The notes below the pieces were generated by a model. That model saw only the letters and a list, made by a program, of their open reading frames with translations. It was not told the origin of the DNA and ran no database searches. Position numbers and translations under genes: made by a program. From JASHVB01 sp036489395 (GTDB lineage Bacteria; Pseudomonadota; Alphaproteobacteria; Acetobacterales; Acetobacteraceae), in the NCBI GenBank assembly GCA_036489395.1, contig DASXFW010000184.1:1-64000 (forward strand): a stretch of 64,000 nucleotides of DNA, read 5' to 3'. Numbering within the stretch: position 1 is the stretch's first letter; each line of letters begins with the position of its first letter. Below are positions 1-8,201 of this stretch, in pieces.

Positions 1-86
1 AACCACTGTCTTTGCGAGGCCGCTTGGCCGAAGCAATCTCCCGCGGGAGATTGCTTCGGCCAAGCGGCCTCGCAATGACAGTGGTT
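1..86. repeat. Palindromic repeat, module A
   Basis: Nearly perfect inverted repeat: bases 1-43 pair with 44-86, centre CCGCGG, one mismatch near the ends. The arms carry the module A signature, TTGCGAGGCCGCTTGGCCG then AAGCAATCTC. It is one of many copies in this window and lies before the first gene. Confidence 0.9.
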
Positions 87-186
87 CGTCCATCGCGGCG
101 CCCGGTATGACACACACCCGCATTGCCGCTAGCGTACCTCCTCGGGCAACGCCCCGAACCCGCCAACGCCCGAGGAAACGCGCGCA

Positions 187-1014
187 ATGCAGATCATCGA
201 CGCCCAGATCCATCTGTGGGGCACCGGCCTGCCGAGCAACCTGTCGCATCGCCAGGTCACGCATTTCACCCCCGAGGAAGCCATCCCGCTGATGGACGAA
301 GGCGGCGTCGATGGCGCCATCATCCATCCGCCCGGCTGGGACCCCAATTCCACAGCCATGGCCTTCGCCGCCGTGCGCAACCACCCCGGCCGCTTCGCCG
401 TCATGGGTTCGCTGCCGCTCGACGACCCGCAATCCCGCGACCGCATCGCCACGTGGCGAGCGCAGCGTGGCATGCTCGGCCTGCGCTATACGTTCCTGCA
501 TGATCCCGCACGGCAATGGCTGGCCGACGGCGAACTTGAATGGCTGTGGACCGAAGCGGAACAAGCCGGCGTGCCGATTTCCATGCTGGCGACAGACTCG
601 CTGACCGACATCGGCAGGATCGCCGAACGCCACCCCGGGCTGCGCCTCACCATCGACCACCTCGGCGGCCGCGGCGGCCTGACCACGCTGAAGGACGCCG
701 CCGCGATGACCCACATGCCGCTGCTTATCGCACTGGCGAAACACCCCAACATCGCGGTGAAAGCGACCGGCGCGCCAGGCTATTCCAGCGAGGCCTACCC
801 GTACTGCTCGATGCACACCTACCTGCGGCAAATCTACGATGCCTTCGGTCCGCGGCGCATGTTCTGGGGCACCGACATCACCAAGATGCCGTGCCCCTGG
901 CAGCAATGCGTGACGATGTTCACCGAGGAACTGCCGTGGCTTACACAACACGACAAGCAACTGATCATGGGCGACGCGATCTGCGCCTGGTGGGGCTGGA
1001 ACCGCGCCGCCTGA
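187..1014 (+). CDS. Amidohydrolase-2 family metal-dependent hydrolase
   Basis: A 275-residue protein of the amidohydrolase-2 (TIM-barrel) superfamily, whose members hydrolyse or decarboxylate small cyclic and aromatic acids. The N-terminus has the strand-1 motif IIDAQIHLWG, but only one of the usual two metal-binding histidines (Q stands at the other site). A mid-protein TIDHLGG and a late MFWGTDITKMPCPW match the later barrel strands with histidine and aspartate ligands. The start follows an AGGAAA ribosome site. It is 30 nt upstream of an SDR gene on the same strand, so the two probably form an operon for oxidation and hydrolysis of a small carbon compound. The substrate is unknown. Confidence 0.85.
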   Translation: MQIIDAQIHLWGTGLPSNLSHRQVTHFTPEEAIPLMDEGGVDGAIIHPPGWDPNSTAMAFAAVRNHPGRFAVMGSLPLDDPQSRDRIATWRAQRGMLGLRYTFLHDPARQWLADGELEWLWTEAEQAGVPISMLATDSLTDIGRIAERHPGLRLTIDHLGGRGGLTTLKDAAAMTHMPLLIALAKHPNIAVKATGAPGYSSEAYPYCSMHTYLRQIYDAFGPRRMFWGTDITKMPCPWQQCVTMFTEELPWLTQHDKQLIMGDAICAWWGWNRAA

Positions 1015-1044
1015 ACGCCACTCACAACGAAGGAAACGCACCGC

Positions 1045-1896
1045 ATGGCCAACACCAACACGAAGAACAAGCAGGTCTGCGTCGTCATTGGCGCCACGTC
1101 GAAATGGCAGTCGGACGGCCGCAACACCATGTTGATCCACGGCCACCCGGTCGATGACAGCAGCCTGCCGATCGGCGTGCGCTGGGGCATCGGCGGCGCC
1201 GTCGCGCAGAAATTCGCCCAGGAGGGCCTGTTTGTCGTACTGACAACGCGGCACAAGGACAACGCCGCCGGCCTGGCGGACGCCATCCGCGCGCAGGGCG
1301 GCGAGTGCATGATCGTCGAGCTGGACTTGGTGTCGCAGGATTCCATCGCCTCGGCGTTCGGCACGATCCGCCGCGAGGCCGGCGATCCGCATGTGCTGGT
1401 CTATAACGCCGGCTACCTGGAAGGCCGCGACCTGCCGCCGGAAAAGGAATTGCTGGAACACATCCCGGTGGAGATGTTCGACGTCACGCAACACATCGCC
1501 TGCCGCGGGCCGTTCCTGGTGGCCAAGGAAGTGCTGCCGGCGATGCGCAAGCGGGGCGAGGGTTCGTTTATTTTCTCTAACAACTCCAGCTCGCTGCGCG
1601 GCAAGAAGCGGCAGACCGGGCAGTCGCTGTACTATCCGCGGGTCATGATGCGCACCCTGGCGCAGGTGCTGACCGAGGAGTACTCGGAATACGGCGTGCA
1701 CGTCGCCAACGTTATCATCGACGGCACGATCGACTCGCCTGGCACGCGGGCGATGCCGCGGGCGCAGAAGAACCCCGACGTGATCATCAACCCGACGAAG
1801 ATCGCCGAGGCGTTCTGGTATCTCCACACGCAGGACCGTTCCTGCTGGTCGCACGAGATCCAGCTCACGCCGTTCCCGACCAAGCCAAGCTACTGA
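1045..1896 (+). CDS. Atypical short-chain dehydrogenase/reductase (SDR)
   Basis: A 283-residue Rossmann-fold protein. The N-terminal Gly-rich nucleotide motif is split: VVIGATSKW is followed by roughly 20 inserted residues before GIGGAVAQKFAQEG. The NAG-type motif is present (LVYNAGYLEGR), and a serine cluster SNNSSS sits at the usual catalytic serine position. The expected YxxxK reads YYPRVMMR, so tyrosine is present but the lysine is absent. This suggests altered chemistry or a non-catalytic role. An AAGGAAA ribosome site precedes the ATG. It lies just downstream of the amidohydrolase gene and is probably co-transcribed. Family assignment is good; the reaction is unknown. Confidence 0.85.
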   Translation: MANTNTKNKQVCVVIGATSKWQSDGRNTMLIHGHPVDDSSLPIGVRWGIGGAVAQKFAQEGLFVVLTTRHKDNAAGLADAIRAQGGECMIVELDLVSQDSIASAFGTIRREAGDPHVLVYNAGYLEGRDLPPEKELLEHIPVEMFDVTQHIACRGPFLVAKEVLPAMRKRGEGSFIFSNNSSSLRGKKRQTGQSLYYPRVMMRTLAQVLTEEYSEYGVHVANVIIDGTIDSPGTRAMPRAQKNPDVIINPTKIAEAFWYLHTQDRSCWSHEIQLTPFPTKPSY

Positions 1897-2008
1897 CGGC
1901 GGAATCTTTGCGGCGGGTCGCGTTGCGGCCGATTGTGCCGCGACGGGAGTCCGTGCCTCCAGGGCATCGCATTTGAAGGGACAGCCCGCAGCCACCTGCG
2001 AAGCGCCG

Positions 2009-2236
2009 GTGCGGACCGTTGCGATTTTGATTCTAAACACGGAGGAAGCGCGAGGACCACGGTGGACACGGAGCAGCTTTCCCGGTGGGGCGCGTTGCAG
2101 CGCACGCCCGGTCAGCAATAGAATTTCTGTATCCCACGGCTATGCAGGCAGCCGCACAAGGGCACGATAGCTCCGTGGCATTCTGTCGCCCTCAATCGTC
2201 CTCCGTGTTGAGAATCAAAACTGGAACGGTCCGCAC
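2009..2236. repeat. Long imperfect inverted repeat in a 500-bp gene-free gap
   Basis: The gap 1897-2396 holds no convincing gene. Bases 2009-2046 (starting GTGCGGACCGTTGCG) are inverted at 2199-2236 with about 34 of 38 positions matching; both arms contain TTTTGATTCT and an ACACGGAGGA end. About 150 nt separate the arms. It does not belong to repeat modules A-D and looks like a separate small mobile or palindromic element. Confidence 0.7.
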
Positions 2237-2396
2237 GGGCCTCGCGGCCTCGGTGGCGTGCCCGGCCGCCGCTGTCTGCTGGCATCCACCAAATGCAACC
2301 GCCCTGCCCTACCGCCCTTGCCCCCGCCTCCCTAAGCAATAATATTGCGCGCTCCCCCTCGCCCCGATCGCCACCAGGAAACGTCGCACCCCGCGC

Positions 2397-2882
2397 ATGA
2401 GCACAACCAGCGTCGAAACGTCGCCTCCGGCCTTGGACGCGATCGATCGCAAGATCCTGTCCGAGCTGCAGGAGGACGGCCGCATCACCAATGTGGAGCT
2501 GGCGCGCCGGTCGGGCATCTCCGCCCCGCCCTGCCTGCGCCGCGTGCGGCGGCTGGAGGAAGCCGGCGTCATCCGCGGCTACCACGCCGATCCCGATCCG
2601 CAGAAGCTCGGGTGGGAGATCACCTTCTTCGCTGTCGTCGGACTGGACAGCCAGAAGGAGACGGTGCTGTCGGCCTTCGAGCAACTGGTCAGCGCCTGGC
2701 CAGAGGTGCGGGAGTGCCACATGATCCGCGGCGGCGGCGATTTCCTGCTGAAGCTGGTGGCGCGCGACACCGCGCATGAGAACCGGCTGACGCAGCGGCT
2801 GACCGGCTCGCCGACCGTCACCCGCGTGCAGACGCTGCAGACGATCCGCACCAGCCGCAGCCTGGCCGGCGTGCCGCTGTAA
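2397..2882 (+). CDS. Lrp/AsnC family transcriptional regulator
   Basis: A 161-residue one-component regulator. Residues about 12-70 form the AsnC-type helix-turn-helix (AIDRKILSELQEDGRITNVE, then RRSGISAPPCLRRVRRLE), and the C-terminal half is the RAM/AsnC ligand-binding alpha-beta sandwich, with the GGGDFLLKLV strand typical of the effector site. The family senses amino acids and controls amino-acid uptake or metabolism as octamers. No target gene is evident; the nearest downstream intact gene is an enoyl-CoA hydratase after a pseudogene remnant. Length is normal. Confidence 0.93.
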   Translation: MSTTSVETSPPALDAIDRKILSELQEDGRITNVELARRSGISAPPCLRRVRRLEEAGVIRGYHADPDPQKLGWEITFFAVVGLDSQKETVLSAFEQLVSAWPEVRECHMIRGGGDFLLKLVARDTAHENRLTQRLTGSPTVTRVQTLQTIRTSRSLAGVPL

Positions 2883-2962
2883 TGGATTTCCGGTTATTAC
2901 GAACTGCTACCGGCCGGCGGATCCGACTCGCCATATACGAAACGCTGCGGCAACACACCCCC

Positions 2963-3022
2963 GTCATGCCGGCGAAGGTCGGCATCCACGACTTTGCTGC
3001 CGGCCGCACCGCAAGTCGTGGA
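2963..3022. repeat. Palindromic repeat, module C fragment
   Basis: GTCATGCCGGCGAAGGTCGG followed by CATCCACGACTTTG, and then the inverted AAGTCGTGG 20 nt later. It is the left half and loop of module C; the right end is missing and the sequence runs straight into a remnant gene. Confidence 0.75.
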
Positions 3023-3188
3023 CGCCCTGGAAGCGCGCGAGCGCCAGCGCGGCGACCGGTCGATCGGGCTGGCGCGCCGGCAATACGACCGCGTCCACAA
3101 GGGCATGCGCTACGACCTGGAAGTTGACACGGGCACCGCCTCGGCCCTCGCATGCGCGGAGCTGATCGAGCAGCGGTTCCGGCTATAG
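3015..3188 (+). pseudogene. Remnant of a chloramphenicol phosphotransferase-like (CPT) protein
   Basis: An open stretch of about 57 codons reads VVDALEARERQRGDR, then GLARRQYDRVH, then YDLEVDTGTASALACAELIE, to a TAG. This matches the C-terminal third of CPT-family small-molecule kinases, where an RERxRGDR segment is followed by the H-x-G-x-x-YDLEVDT motif and ECA-like helix. The N-terminal two thirds, including the Walker A loop, are missing: the sequence upstream is a module C repeat, with the junction at about 3015. No start codon with a ribosome site precedes it. Likely a gene truncated at the repeat. Family recognition is from motif memory only. Confidence 0.6.
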
Positions 3189-3200
3189 CGGGAGGGACAC

Positions 3201-3998
3201 ATGAACGACGAGGCGCGGCATCTGGTCGAGTACTCGTGCCGCGACCACATCGCCACCATCACGCTGAACCGGCCGGAAAAGCTGAACGCATTCTCCGACG
3301 AGCTGGTGGTCGCGCTGTCCGAGGCACTGCGCCGCTTCGACATCGACAACGACGCGTTCGTCGCGATCATCCACGGCGCGGGGCGGGCGTTTTCCTCGGG
3401 TGCCGATGTGCGGCAGCGGCAGCTTCGCCGGCGCGAGGAGTTCGAGCAGCATGGCGGGCCGCAGGGATGGGGCGCGCATGCGGGGGATTTGTTGACGCGC
3501 GCGGTGAACTGGAAGCCGGTGATCGCCGCGGCGCATGGCTACGTGATGGGGCTGGCGTTGGGGATTGTGCTGGAGTGCGACCTGATCGTCGCCGCAGCCA
3601 GCACGAAATTCCAGGTGACCGAGACACCGCGCGGGCTGGGCGGCGCGAAATACTGGGCGCTGCTGAATTTTCGCGGCGCCGCGGCGTTCGGCACCGAGAT
3701 GGCGCTGACCGGACGGTTCTTCACCGCGGAGGAGGCGCTGGAGAATCGCATCATCAACCGTCTCGCGCCGGAAGGGCAGCATTTGCAAGTGGCGCACGAG
3801 CTGGCGCAGGCGGTGGCGGCCAATCCGCCGCTTTCTGTCCGGGCGACGGTGCGATCGCGGCGATGGTACATGGATCTGCTGGAGCGCGAGGTGGCGATGC
3901 AGACCGCGCCGCTGAAACTTTACCTCAGCGAGGATTTTCACGAAGCGGCGCGGGCGTTTGTAGAGAAGCGCAAGCCGGGAGCGTTCAAGGGGCGGTAA
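3201..3998 (+). CDS. Enoyl-CoA hydratase/isomerase (crotonase family)
   Basis: A 265-residue crotonase-fold protein. Early residues DHIATITLNRPEKLNAFSDE and the oxyanion-hole segment IHGAGRAFSSGADV are standard; the second oxyanion strand and catalytic region read VMGLALGIVLECDLIVAAAS then VTETPRGLGGAKYW. It probably hydrates or isomerises an acyl-CoA during fatty or aromatic acid breakdown in the cytoplasm. A strong GGGAGGG ribosome site is 6 nt before the ATG. It stands alone between a pseudogene and repeats, so its pathway cannot be read from context. Confidence 0.92.
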   Translation: MNDEARHLVEYSCRDHIATITLNRPEKLNAFSDELVVALSEALRRFDIDNDAFVAIIHGAGRAFSSGADVRQRQLRRREEFEQHGGPQGWGAHAGDLLTRAVNWKPVIAAAHGYVMGLALGIVLECDLIVAAASTKFQVTETPRGLGGAKYWALLNFRGAAAFGTEMALTGRFFTAEEALENRIINRLAPEGQHLQVAHELAQAVAANPPLSVRATVRSRRWYMDLLEREVAMQTAPLKLYLSEDFHEAARAFVEKRKPGAFKGR

Positions 3999-4177
3999 AA
4001 AACCGCGTCCCGGGGGGTCGTTGCGACGTTCCACGCGATACGCGCCCGCGCGGCTGTGCAGCACGCCATGCAGACGGTACTGTTCTATGCCCGCAGCCCG
4101 AAGTCCTGACCTGTGTCATGGCCGGGCCAAGCCCGCGCATGACGCAAGAGTTAGCGTCAACGACGCCTGGTCTTATC

Positions 4178-4350
4178 ATACCAGGTGCCGAAAAGAGCGA
4201 CGTACGCTCCGATGTTCGTCCCGTCATGCCGACGCAGGTCGGCATCCACGACTTACGGTTGCTGCATGCCGCAAAGGCGTGGATACCGACCTGCGTCGGC
4301 ATGACGGTGGGGGTGTGGGCCGAAGAGTCAGCCATTTCAGCACCTGGTAT
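4178..4350. repeat. Nested palindrome: module C inside a different outer inverted repeat
   Basis: The inner part, 4223-4305, is a complete module C (GTCATGCCGACGCAGGTCGG ... and its inversion CCGACCTGCGTCGGCATGAC). It is flanked by an outer inverted pair, ATACCAGGTGCCGAAAAGAG at 4178 and its approximate inversion near 4327-4350 (CATTTCAGCACCTGGTAT). A further CCTGGTATCAC copy at 4421 covers the stop codon of the next minus-strand gene. The gap 3999-4427 shows no gene. Confidence 0.75.
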
Positions 4351-4427
4351 CACCTACCGCATCGCAGGTCGTGAGTGCCGCCTGCGCCGCCCCTCACACG
4401 AACTGTCAGCGTCTCCGCCCCCTGGTA

Positions 4428-5423
4428 TCACGTCCGCTGCTCCACCGGTGTCGCGAGCGTCCGTCGCCCACCGCCCGGCTGGAAGCGTCGCAGGTACGTC
4501 GGCACCACCAGCTCAACCGGAGTCGGCACGATGCCCAGCTCCGACAATCCCGGCATCTCGGCGCCGACCACGTTGTCGCGCGCCAACATCAGCAACTGAT
4601 CGCGCGTCAACGGCATGCTGGGCGATAGCCCCATGAGGCGCGGCAGCAGATACACCAGTTCCATCAGGCGCACCTGCAGCCGCGCCACGCCAATTGGAAC
4701 ATTCACCATGTGCTTGTGCCGCCTTGTCTCGATCAGCACGTATTGCAGCAGCTCGCGGAACGTCCACACCCGCGGGCCACCGAGTTCGAAGACTGCGCCC
4801 GCCGCGTCCGCGCGCCCGAGTGCCGCCATCACGGCATCCGCCACGTCGCCGACATAGACCGGCTGCATGTGCGTGTTTCCCGCGATGACCGGCATCACCG
4901 GCGATGTCCGCGCGATCGCGGCAAACCGGTTGAAGAACCGGTCCTCTGGCCCGAACACGATCGACGGCCGCAGGATCGTGGCGCCAGGGAAGGCCGCACG
5001 CACCGCCGCCTCGCCGGCGGCCTTGCTGGTGCCGTACTGGCTGGGACTTGCCGGGTCCGCGCCGATCGCCGAGACGTGCACCAGCCGTTCAACACCCGCC
5101 GCGGCGGCGAGCCGCGCAATGCGACCCGCACCCTCCGCATGGACGCGCTGGAAATCGCCTTTGTGGCGTTCCTCCAGAATGCCGACGAGGTTCACAGCCA
5201 GTGCGGCGCCTTCCAACGCCCGGTGCACCGTCGCCTCCTCCTCGACAGCGGTAAACAACGGCACGACCTGGCCGACTGCGCCCGCCGTCTTGAGGAACAA
5301 CGCAGCCTCCGGATCGCTCACCGCGACGCGAACGATGAAGCCTTTGTGGGTCAGCCGCTTGACCACGTAGCGGCCGATGAAGCCGCTGCCGCCGAATACC
5401 GTCGCCACGCTGCGCGTTGCCAT
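4428..5423 (-). CDS. NDUFA9-like NAD(P)H-binding protein (complex I-associated)
   Basis: A 331-residue atypical SDR of the complex I NDUFA9 subunit family. The N-terminal VATVFGGSGFIGRYVVKRL is the extended-SDR dinucleotide motif, followed by AVNLVGILEE and LVHVSAIGAD, and QYGTSKAAGE supplies the YxxxK. In alphaproteobacteria such proteins accompany respiratory complex I or quinone metabolism. The chosen ATG (MATRSVATVFGG) places the Gly motif right at the N-terminus; an upstream in-frame ATG would add 15 unlikely residues. It is divergently transcribed from oxyR across about 215 nt, which probably holds both promoters. Confidence 0.85.
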   Translation of the reverse strand: MATRSVATVFGGSGFIGRYVVKRLTHKGFIVRVAVSDPEAALFLKTAGAVGQVVPLFTAVEEEATVHRALEGAALAVNLVGILEERHKGDFQRVHAEGAGRIARLAAAAGVERLVHVSAIGADPASPSQYGTSKAAGEAAVRAAFPGATILRPSIVFGPEDRFFNRFAAIARTSPVMPVIAGNTHMQPVYVGDVADAVMAALGRADAAGAVFELGGPRVWTFRELLQYVLIETRRHKHMVNVPIGVARLQVRLMELVYLLPRLMGLSPSMPLTRDQLLMLARDNVVGAEMPGLSELGIVPTPVELVVPTYLRRFQPGGGRRTLATPVEQRT

Positions 5424-5637
5424 GGCCACGCCCCTTCTGAAGCCTGCATCCGGAACGGTATTTGTCACTCAACCGGCCCGAGCGCGAGGGGGAATCTGTC
5501 GCCCGGCCCTGCGGCGATCCAGGCGCACCCGGGCAGGCCGGGCCAGGCCGGGCAGGCCGTCGATTGCGCCGCCGGATTGGCAACCGCATTATTTTCATGC
5601 CATTAAATGAATCCAGTTGATTTGATCGGAAAGTCCG

Positions 5638-6576
5638 ATGACGCCCCTCCCCAGCCCGCAGCAGCTCCGCTACCTCGTCGCCCTCGCCGAAAGCCGCCAT
5701 TTCGGCCGTGCGGCGCTGATCTGCGCGGTGACGCAATCCACCCTTTCCGCCGGCATCCTGACGCTGGAACGCCAGCTCGACGCGCCGATCCTCGACCGCT
5801 CCGCCGGCAAGCACGTGGTATTCACCCCCCTCGGGCTGGAGCTGGTGGAGCGCGGCCGCCACGCCCTGGCCGCCCTGGAGGCGGTCGCGGAAGCCGCCGA
5901 CGCCGGCCGCGCGCCGATGAGCGGCCCGCTGCGGCTCGGGGTAATCCCGACCATCGGCCCGTTCCTCCTGCCGCGGCTGATGCCCGCCCTGCGCACCGCC
6001 TTCCCACGCCTGAAGCCGTGGCTGCGCGAGGACACCACCGCACGCCTCATCGATCGGCTGTCGGCGAGCCGCCTCGACCTCGTGCTGCTGGCCTTGCCCT
6101 GCGATTGTGGTTCCGCCGACACGCTGGCCCTGGCGCGCGATGAGTTCCTCGCCGCCGTACCGCGGGAACATCCCCTCGCGGCACTCGACGCCGTGCCCAC
6201 CACCGCCTTGGCAGCGGAGCGCCTGCTGCTGCTGGAAGAAGGCCATTGCCTGCGCGAGCAAGCTCTGGCCGTGTGCGGCCTGCTGGCCGGAGACCGGGGG
6301 GAGGCGCAGGACAGCTTCGCCGCTACGTCGCTGCACACCCTGGTGCAGATGGTTGCCGCCGGTCTTGGGGTGACGCTGCTGCCCAGACTGGCGGTCGCGG
6401 CCGGCATCACGGAGGGTACCGGACTGGCGTTGCGGCCGTTGCTGGGGGCAGGTGCCTGGCGGACGCTCGGGCTGGCGTGGCGGTCGAACGCGCCGCGGGG
6501 GCTCGAATATCGCGCCCTGGGTGCGCGCCTGACGCAGGTTTGCGGCGAACTTCTCGGCGAGCGGATCGCTGCCTGA
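5638..6576 (+). CDS. oxyR: OxyR, LysR-type hydrogen peroxide sensor/activator
   Basis: A 312-residue LysR-type regulator. The N-terminal winged helix is QQLRYLVALAESRHFGRAA; the substrate-binding-like domain carries HCLREQALAVC, with cysteines at residues 204 and 213. Spacing and context match the peroxide-reactive Cys199/Cys208 pair of E. coli OxyR (HCLRDQAMGFC), so disulfide-switch peroxide sensing is expected. Targets are probably catalase and peroxiredoxin genes, none of which lie beside it. It faces away from the NDUFA9-like gene, so autoregulation across the shared 215-nt region is plausible. The assignment is one of the firmest in the window. Confidence 0.95.
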   Translation: MTPLPSPQQLRYLVALAESRHFGRAALICAVTQSTLSAGILTLERQLDAPILDRSAGKHVVFTPLGLELVERGRHALAALEAVAEAADAGRAPMSGPLRLGVIPTIGPFLLPRLMPALRTAFPRLKPWLREDTTARLIDRLSASRLDLVLLALPCDCGSADTLALARDEFLAAVPREHPLAALDAVPTTALAAERLLLLEEGHCLREQALAVCGLLAGDRGEAQDSFAATSLHTLVQMVAAGLGVTLLPRLAVAAGITEGTGLALRPLLGAGAWRTLGLAWRSNAPRGLEYRALGARLTQVCGELLGERIAA

Positions 6577-6607
6577 TCGGCCAACGAAGCCTGACCGAAC
6601 CACAAAG

Positions 6608-6638
6608 AGAGCGGGCAAAAAACAGAGCGGGCAAAAAA
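6608..6638. repeat. Tandem 15-nt direct repeat in A-rich spacer
   Basis: AGAGCGGGCAAAAAA occurs perfectly at 6608-6622 and 6624-6638, in the 258-nt spacer between oxyR and the methyltransferase-like gene. The spacer is A/T-richer than its surroundings and may hold the next gene's promoter. Function unknown. Confidence 0.6.
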
Positions 6639-6834
6639 GTAGGGCGTGCCCTTTTCCGGGAGGACGCGCCCCATAGTGTCACGGTCTCTGTAACAGCGCA
6701 GCCTGCGTAGCACGCATCTGTCATCCGGCCAAGAAAATTGTTTACCAGCAAAATTGTCGCGCCGCCATTCGGGCGGCCCAATTTCAACGCTTCGTCAACG
6801 CTTTGTCGGCATGCTTCATGCGGAGGTGTGAGGC

Positions 6835-7737
6835 ATGTTGCTGCCGAACGTGCGGAGCTGGCTTGGATTCGGACCCGCTGCAGGGGCGGAAAAGCCCGCG
6901 CGGCCGCGTGACCTCGGGCTGAACGTGGACGAGCACCCAGTCCCCCCGACACCCGCGACCGAGAACTCGAACTGGTCGCCACATCGGCTGGAGGTCGTGG
7001 ACTCGCTGTGGGGCAAGGGTTTCCAGTTCCCGGGCGGGGAGGCGGAAACCCTGCATCTGGCGAAGCCGCTGGGCCTGTCGTCCGCATCCAGCCTGCTTCT
7101 GGTGGGTGCCGGCAGCGGCGGTCCGCCCTGCGCGATCGCCAACAAGCTCGGCGTCTGGGTCACCGGCTTCGAGTCAGATCCCGGCCTGGTGCTCGCGGCC
7201 ACCGAGCGCAGCATCCGCGTCGGCCTGGCCCGCCGTGCGCAGATCGAGAACTGGGACCCCGCCCATCCGAATTTCGAGCGCAACCAGTTCCACCACGGAA
7301 TGGCGCTGGAACCGCTGCGCGAGGCAGCGGCGGAGCCGACGCTTGCCGCCCTGGCACAGGCGCTGAAGCCGGGCGGCCAACTGGTGCTGACCGAGACGGT
7401 GGCCGACGCGGTGCTCGACCCCGCCGATCCGGTGATTGCCAGTTGGCGCCGGTTGGAAAAGCGGCGGGCGGAGCCGCTGCCGAGCGAGATATCGATCACC
7501 CGCGTATTGGGGCGGCTCGGTTTCGACGTGCGGATCGTCGAGGACGTATCGCAGCGTCACATCCGCCAGGCCTTGTTCGGCTGGCGCCAGGTGGTGCGCG
7601 GCATGGAACATGCGCCGCCGTCGCCGCGCGACGCAGCACAGTTGGTGCAGGAGGCGGAAATGTGGCTCCTACGGATGAAATTGCTGCGCGCGCGAACGCT
7701 GCGCCTGGTGCGCTGGAACGCAATCGCGCGCGGCTGA
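6835..7737 (+). CDS. Class I SAM-dependent methyltransferase-like protein
   Basis: A 300-residue protein with a Rossmann methyltransferase core: motif I SSLLLVGAGSGGPPCAIANK, an acidic motif II end (VTGFESDP), and motif IV-like LAQALKPGGQLVLTETVAD. The first 60 residues and the C-terminal helix-rich 80 residues (FGWRQVVRGMEH ...) are family-specific, with no recognised domain. A strong GGAGGTG ribosome site precedes the ATG. It sits 129 nt before a small coiled-coil protein gene. The substrate cannot be told; the classic motif I GxGxG reads GAGSG, so SAM binding is credible. Confidence 0.75.
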   Translation: MLLPNVRSWLGFGPAAGAEKPARPRDLGLNVDEHPVPPTPATENSNWSPHRLEVVDSLWGKGFQFPGGEAETLHLAKPLGLSSASSLLLVGAGSGGPPCAIANKLGVWVTGFESDPGLVLAATERSIRVGLARRAQIENWDPAHPNFERNQFHHGMALEPLREAAAEPTLAALAQALKPGGQLVLTETVADAVLDPADPVIASWRRLEKRRAEPLPSEISITRVLGRLGFDVRIVEDVSQRHIRQALFGWRQVVRGMEHAPPSPRDAAQLVQEAEMWLLRMKLLRARTLRLVRWNAIARG

Positions 7738-7866
7738 ACGCCGCCGCGGGCAACACCGCGTGAGCCACCGAAAGCTCCCGGTAATGCGAATGGAAATACC
7801 GCGCGATCATGGAAAATTAACCAGTCGCGTCCACTATGCGCGCACCAAGGATTTCGGAGTGCTGCC

Positions 7867-8088
7867 GTGAGCCAGATTGTTGACACGAACCCGCTACCCA
7901 CCGCGTTGCGCACGCTGCGCGTGGGCCTCGACGACAACTTGTACGTGCGCCGCACCGTGCATCTCGCGGCGGCGAAGATCGAAGACCTGGAGGAGCAAGT
8001 GGCGCGGCTCGCCGCCGAGTTGGCGGACGCGGGAACGTCGATGCGCAGCCGCCGGAGCCGAAGCACGCCAAAGCCCAGCCGCCACTGA
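7867..8088 (+). CDS. Small coiled-coil hypothetical protein
   Basis: A 73-residue protein starting at GTG. The middle (residues about 25-57, including VHLAAAKIEDLEEQVARLAA) is a strong amphipathic coiled coil, and the tail is a basic Ser/Arg/Lys-rich segment. No signal peptide or membrane segment. No family recognised. It directly follows the methyltransferase-like gene and ends just before a palindromic repeat. Confidence 0.55.
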   Translation: MSQIVDTNPLPTALRTLRVGLDDNLYVRRTVHLAAAKIEDLEEQVARLAAELADAGTSMRSRRSRSTPKPSRH

Positions 8089-8093
8089 CCTGT

Positions 8094-8188
8094 CCCCCCT
8101 CCCCTTGATGGAGGGGGTTAGGGGGAGGGGTCGATTTACCCCATGCCTCGACCCCTCCCCCTAACCCCCTCCATCAAGGGGAGGGGGA
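8094..8188. repeat. Palindromic repeat, module B
   Basis: Long inverted repeat: CCCCCCTCCCCTTGATGGAG ... pairs with its inversion ending CTCCATCAAGGGGAGGGGG, around a loop near 8135-8150. It lies between convergent genes and could also act as a bidirectional terminator, though it lacks a T-run. It is the same module found in composites at 37.3 and 48.8 kb. Confidence 0.9.
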
Positions 8189-8201
8189 ACTTGGTTTCTG
8201 C

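Noticed and set aside
8094..8188. Rho-independent terminator
   Set aside because: The hairpin is strong but lacks a T-run and recurs as module B elsewhere, so it was called a repeat.
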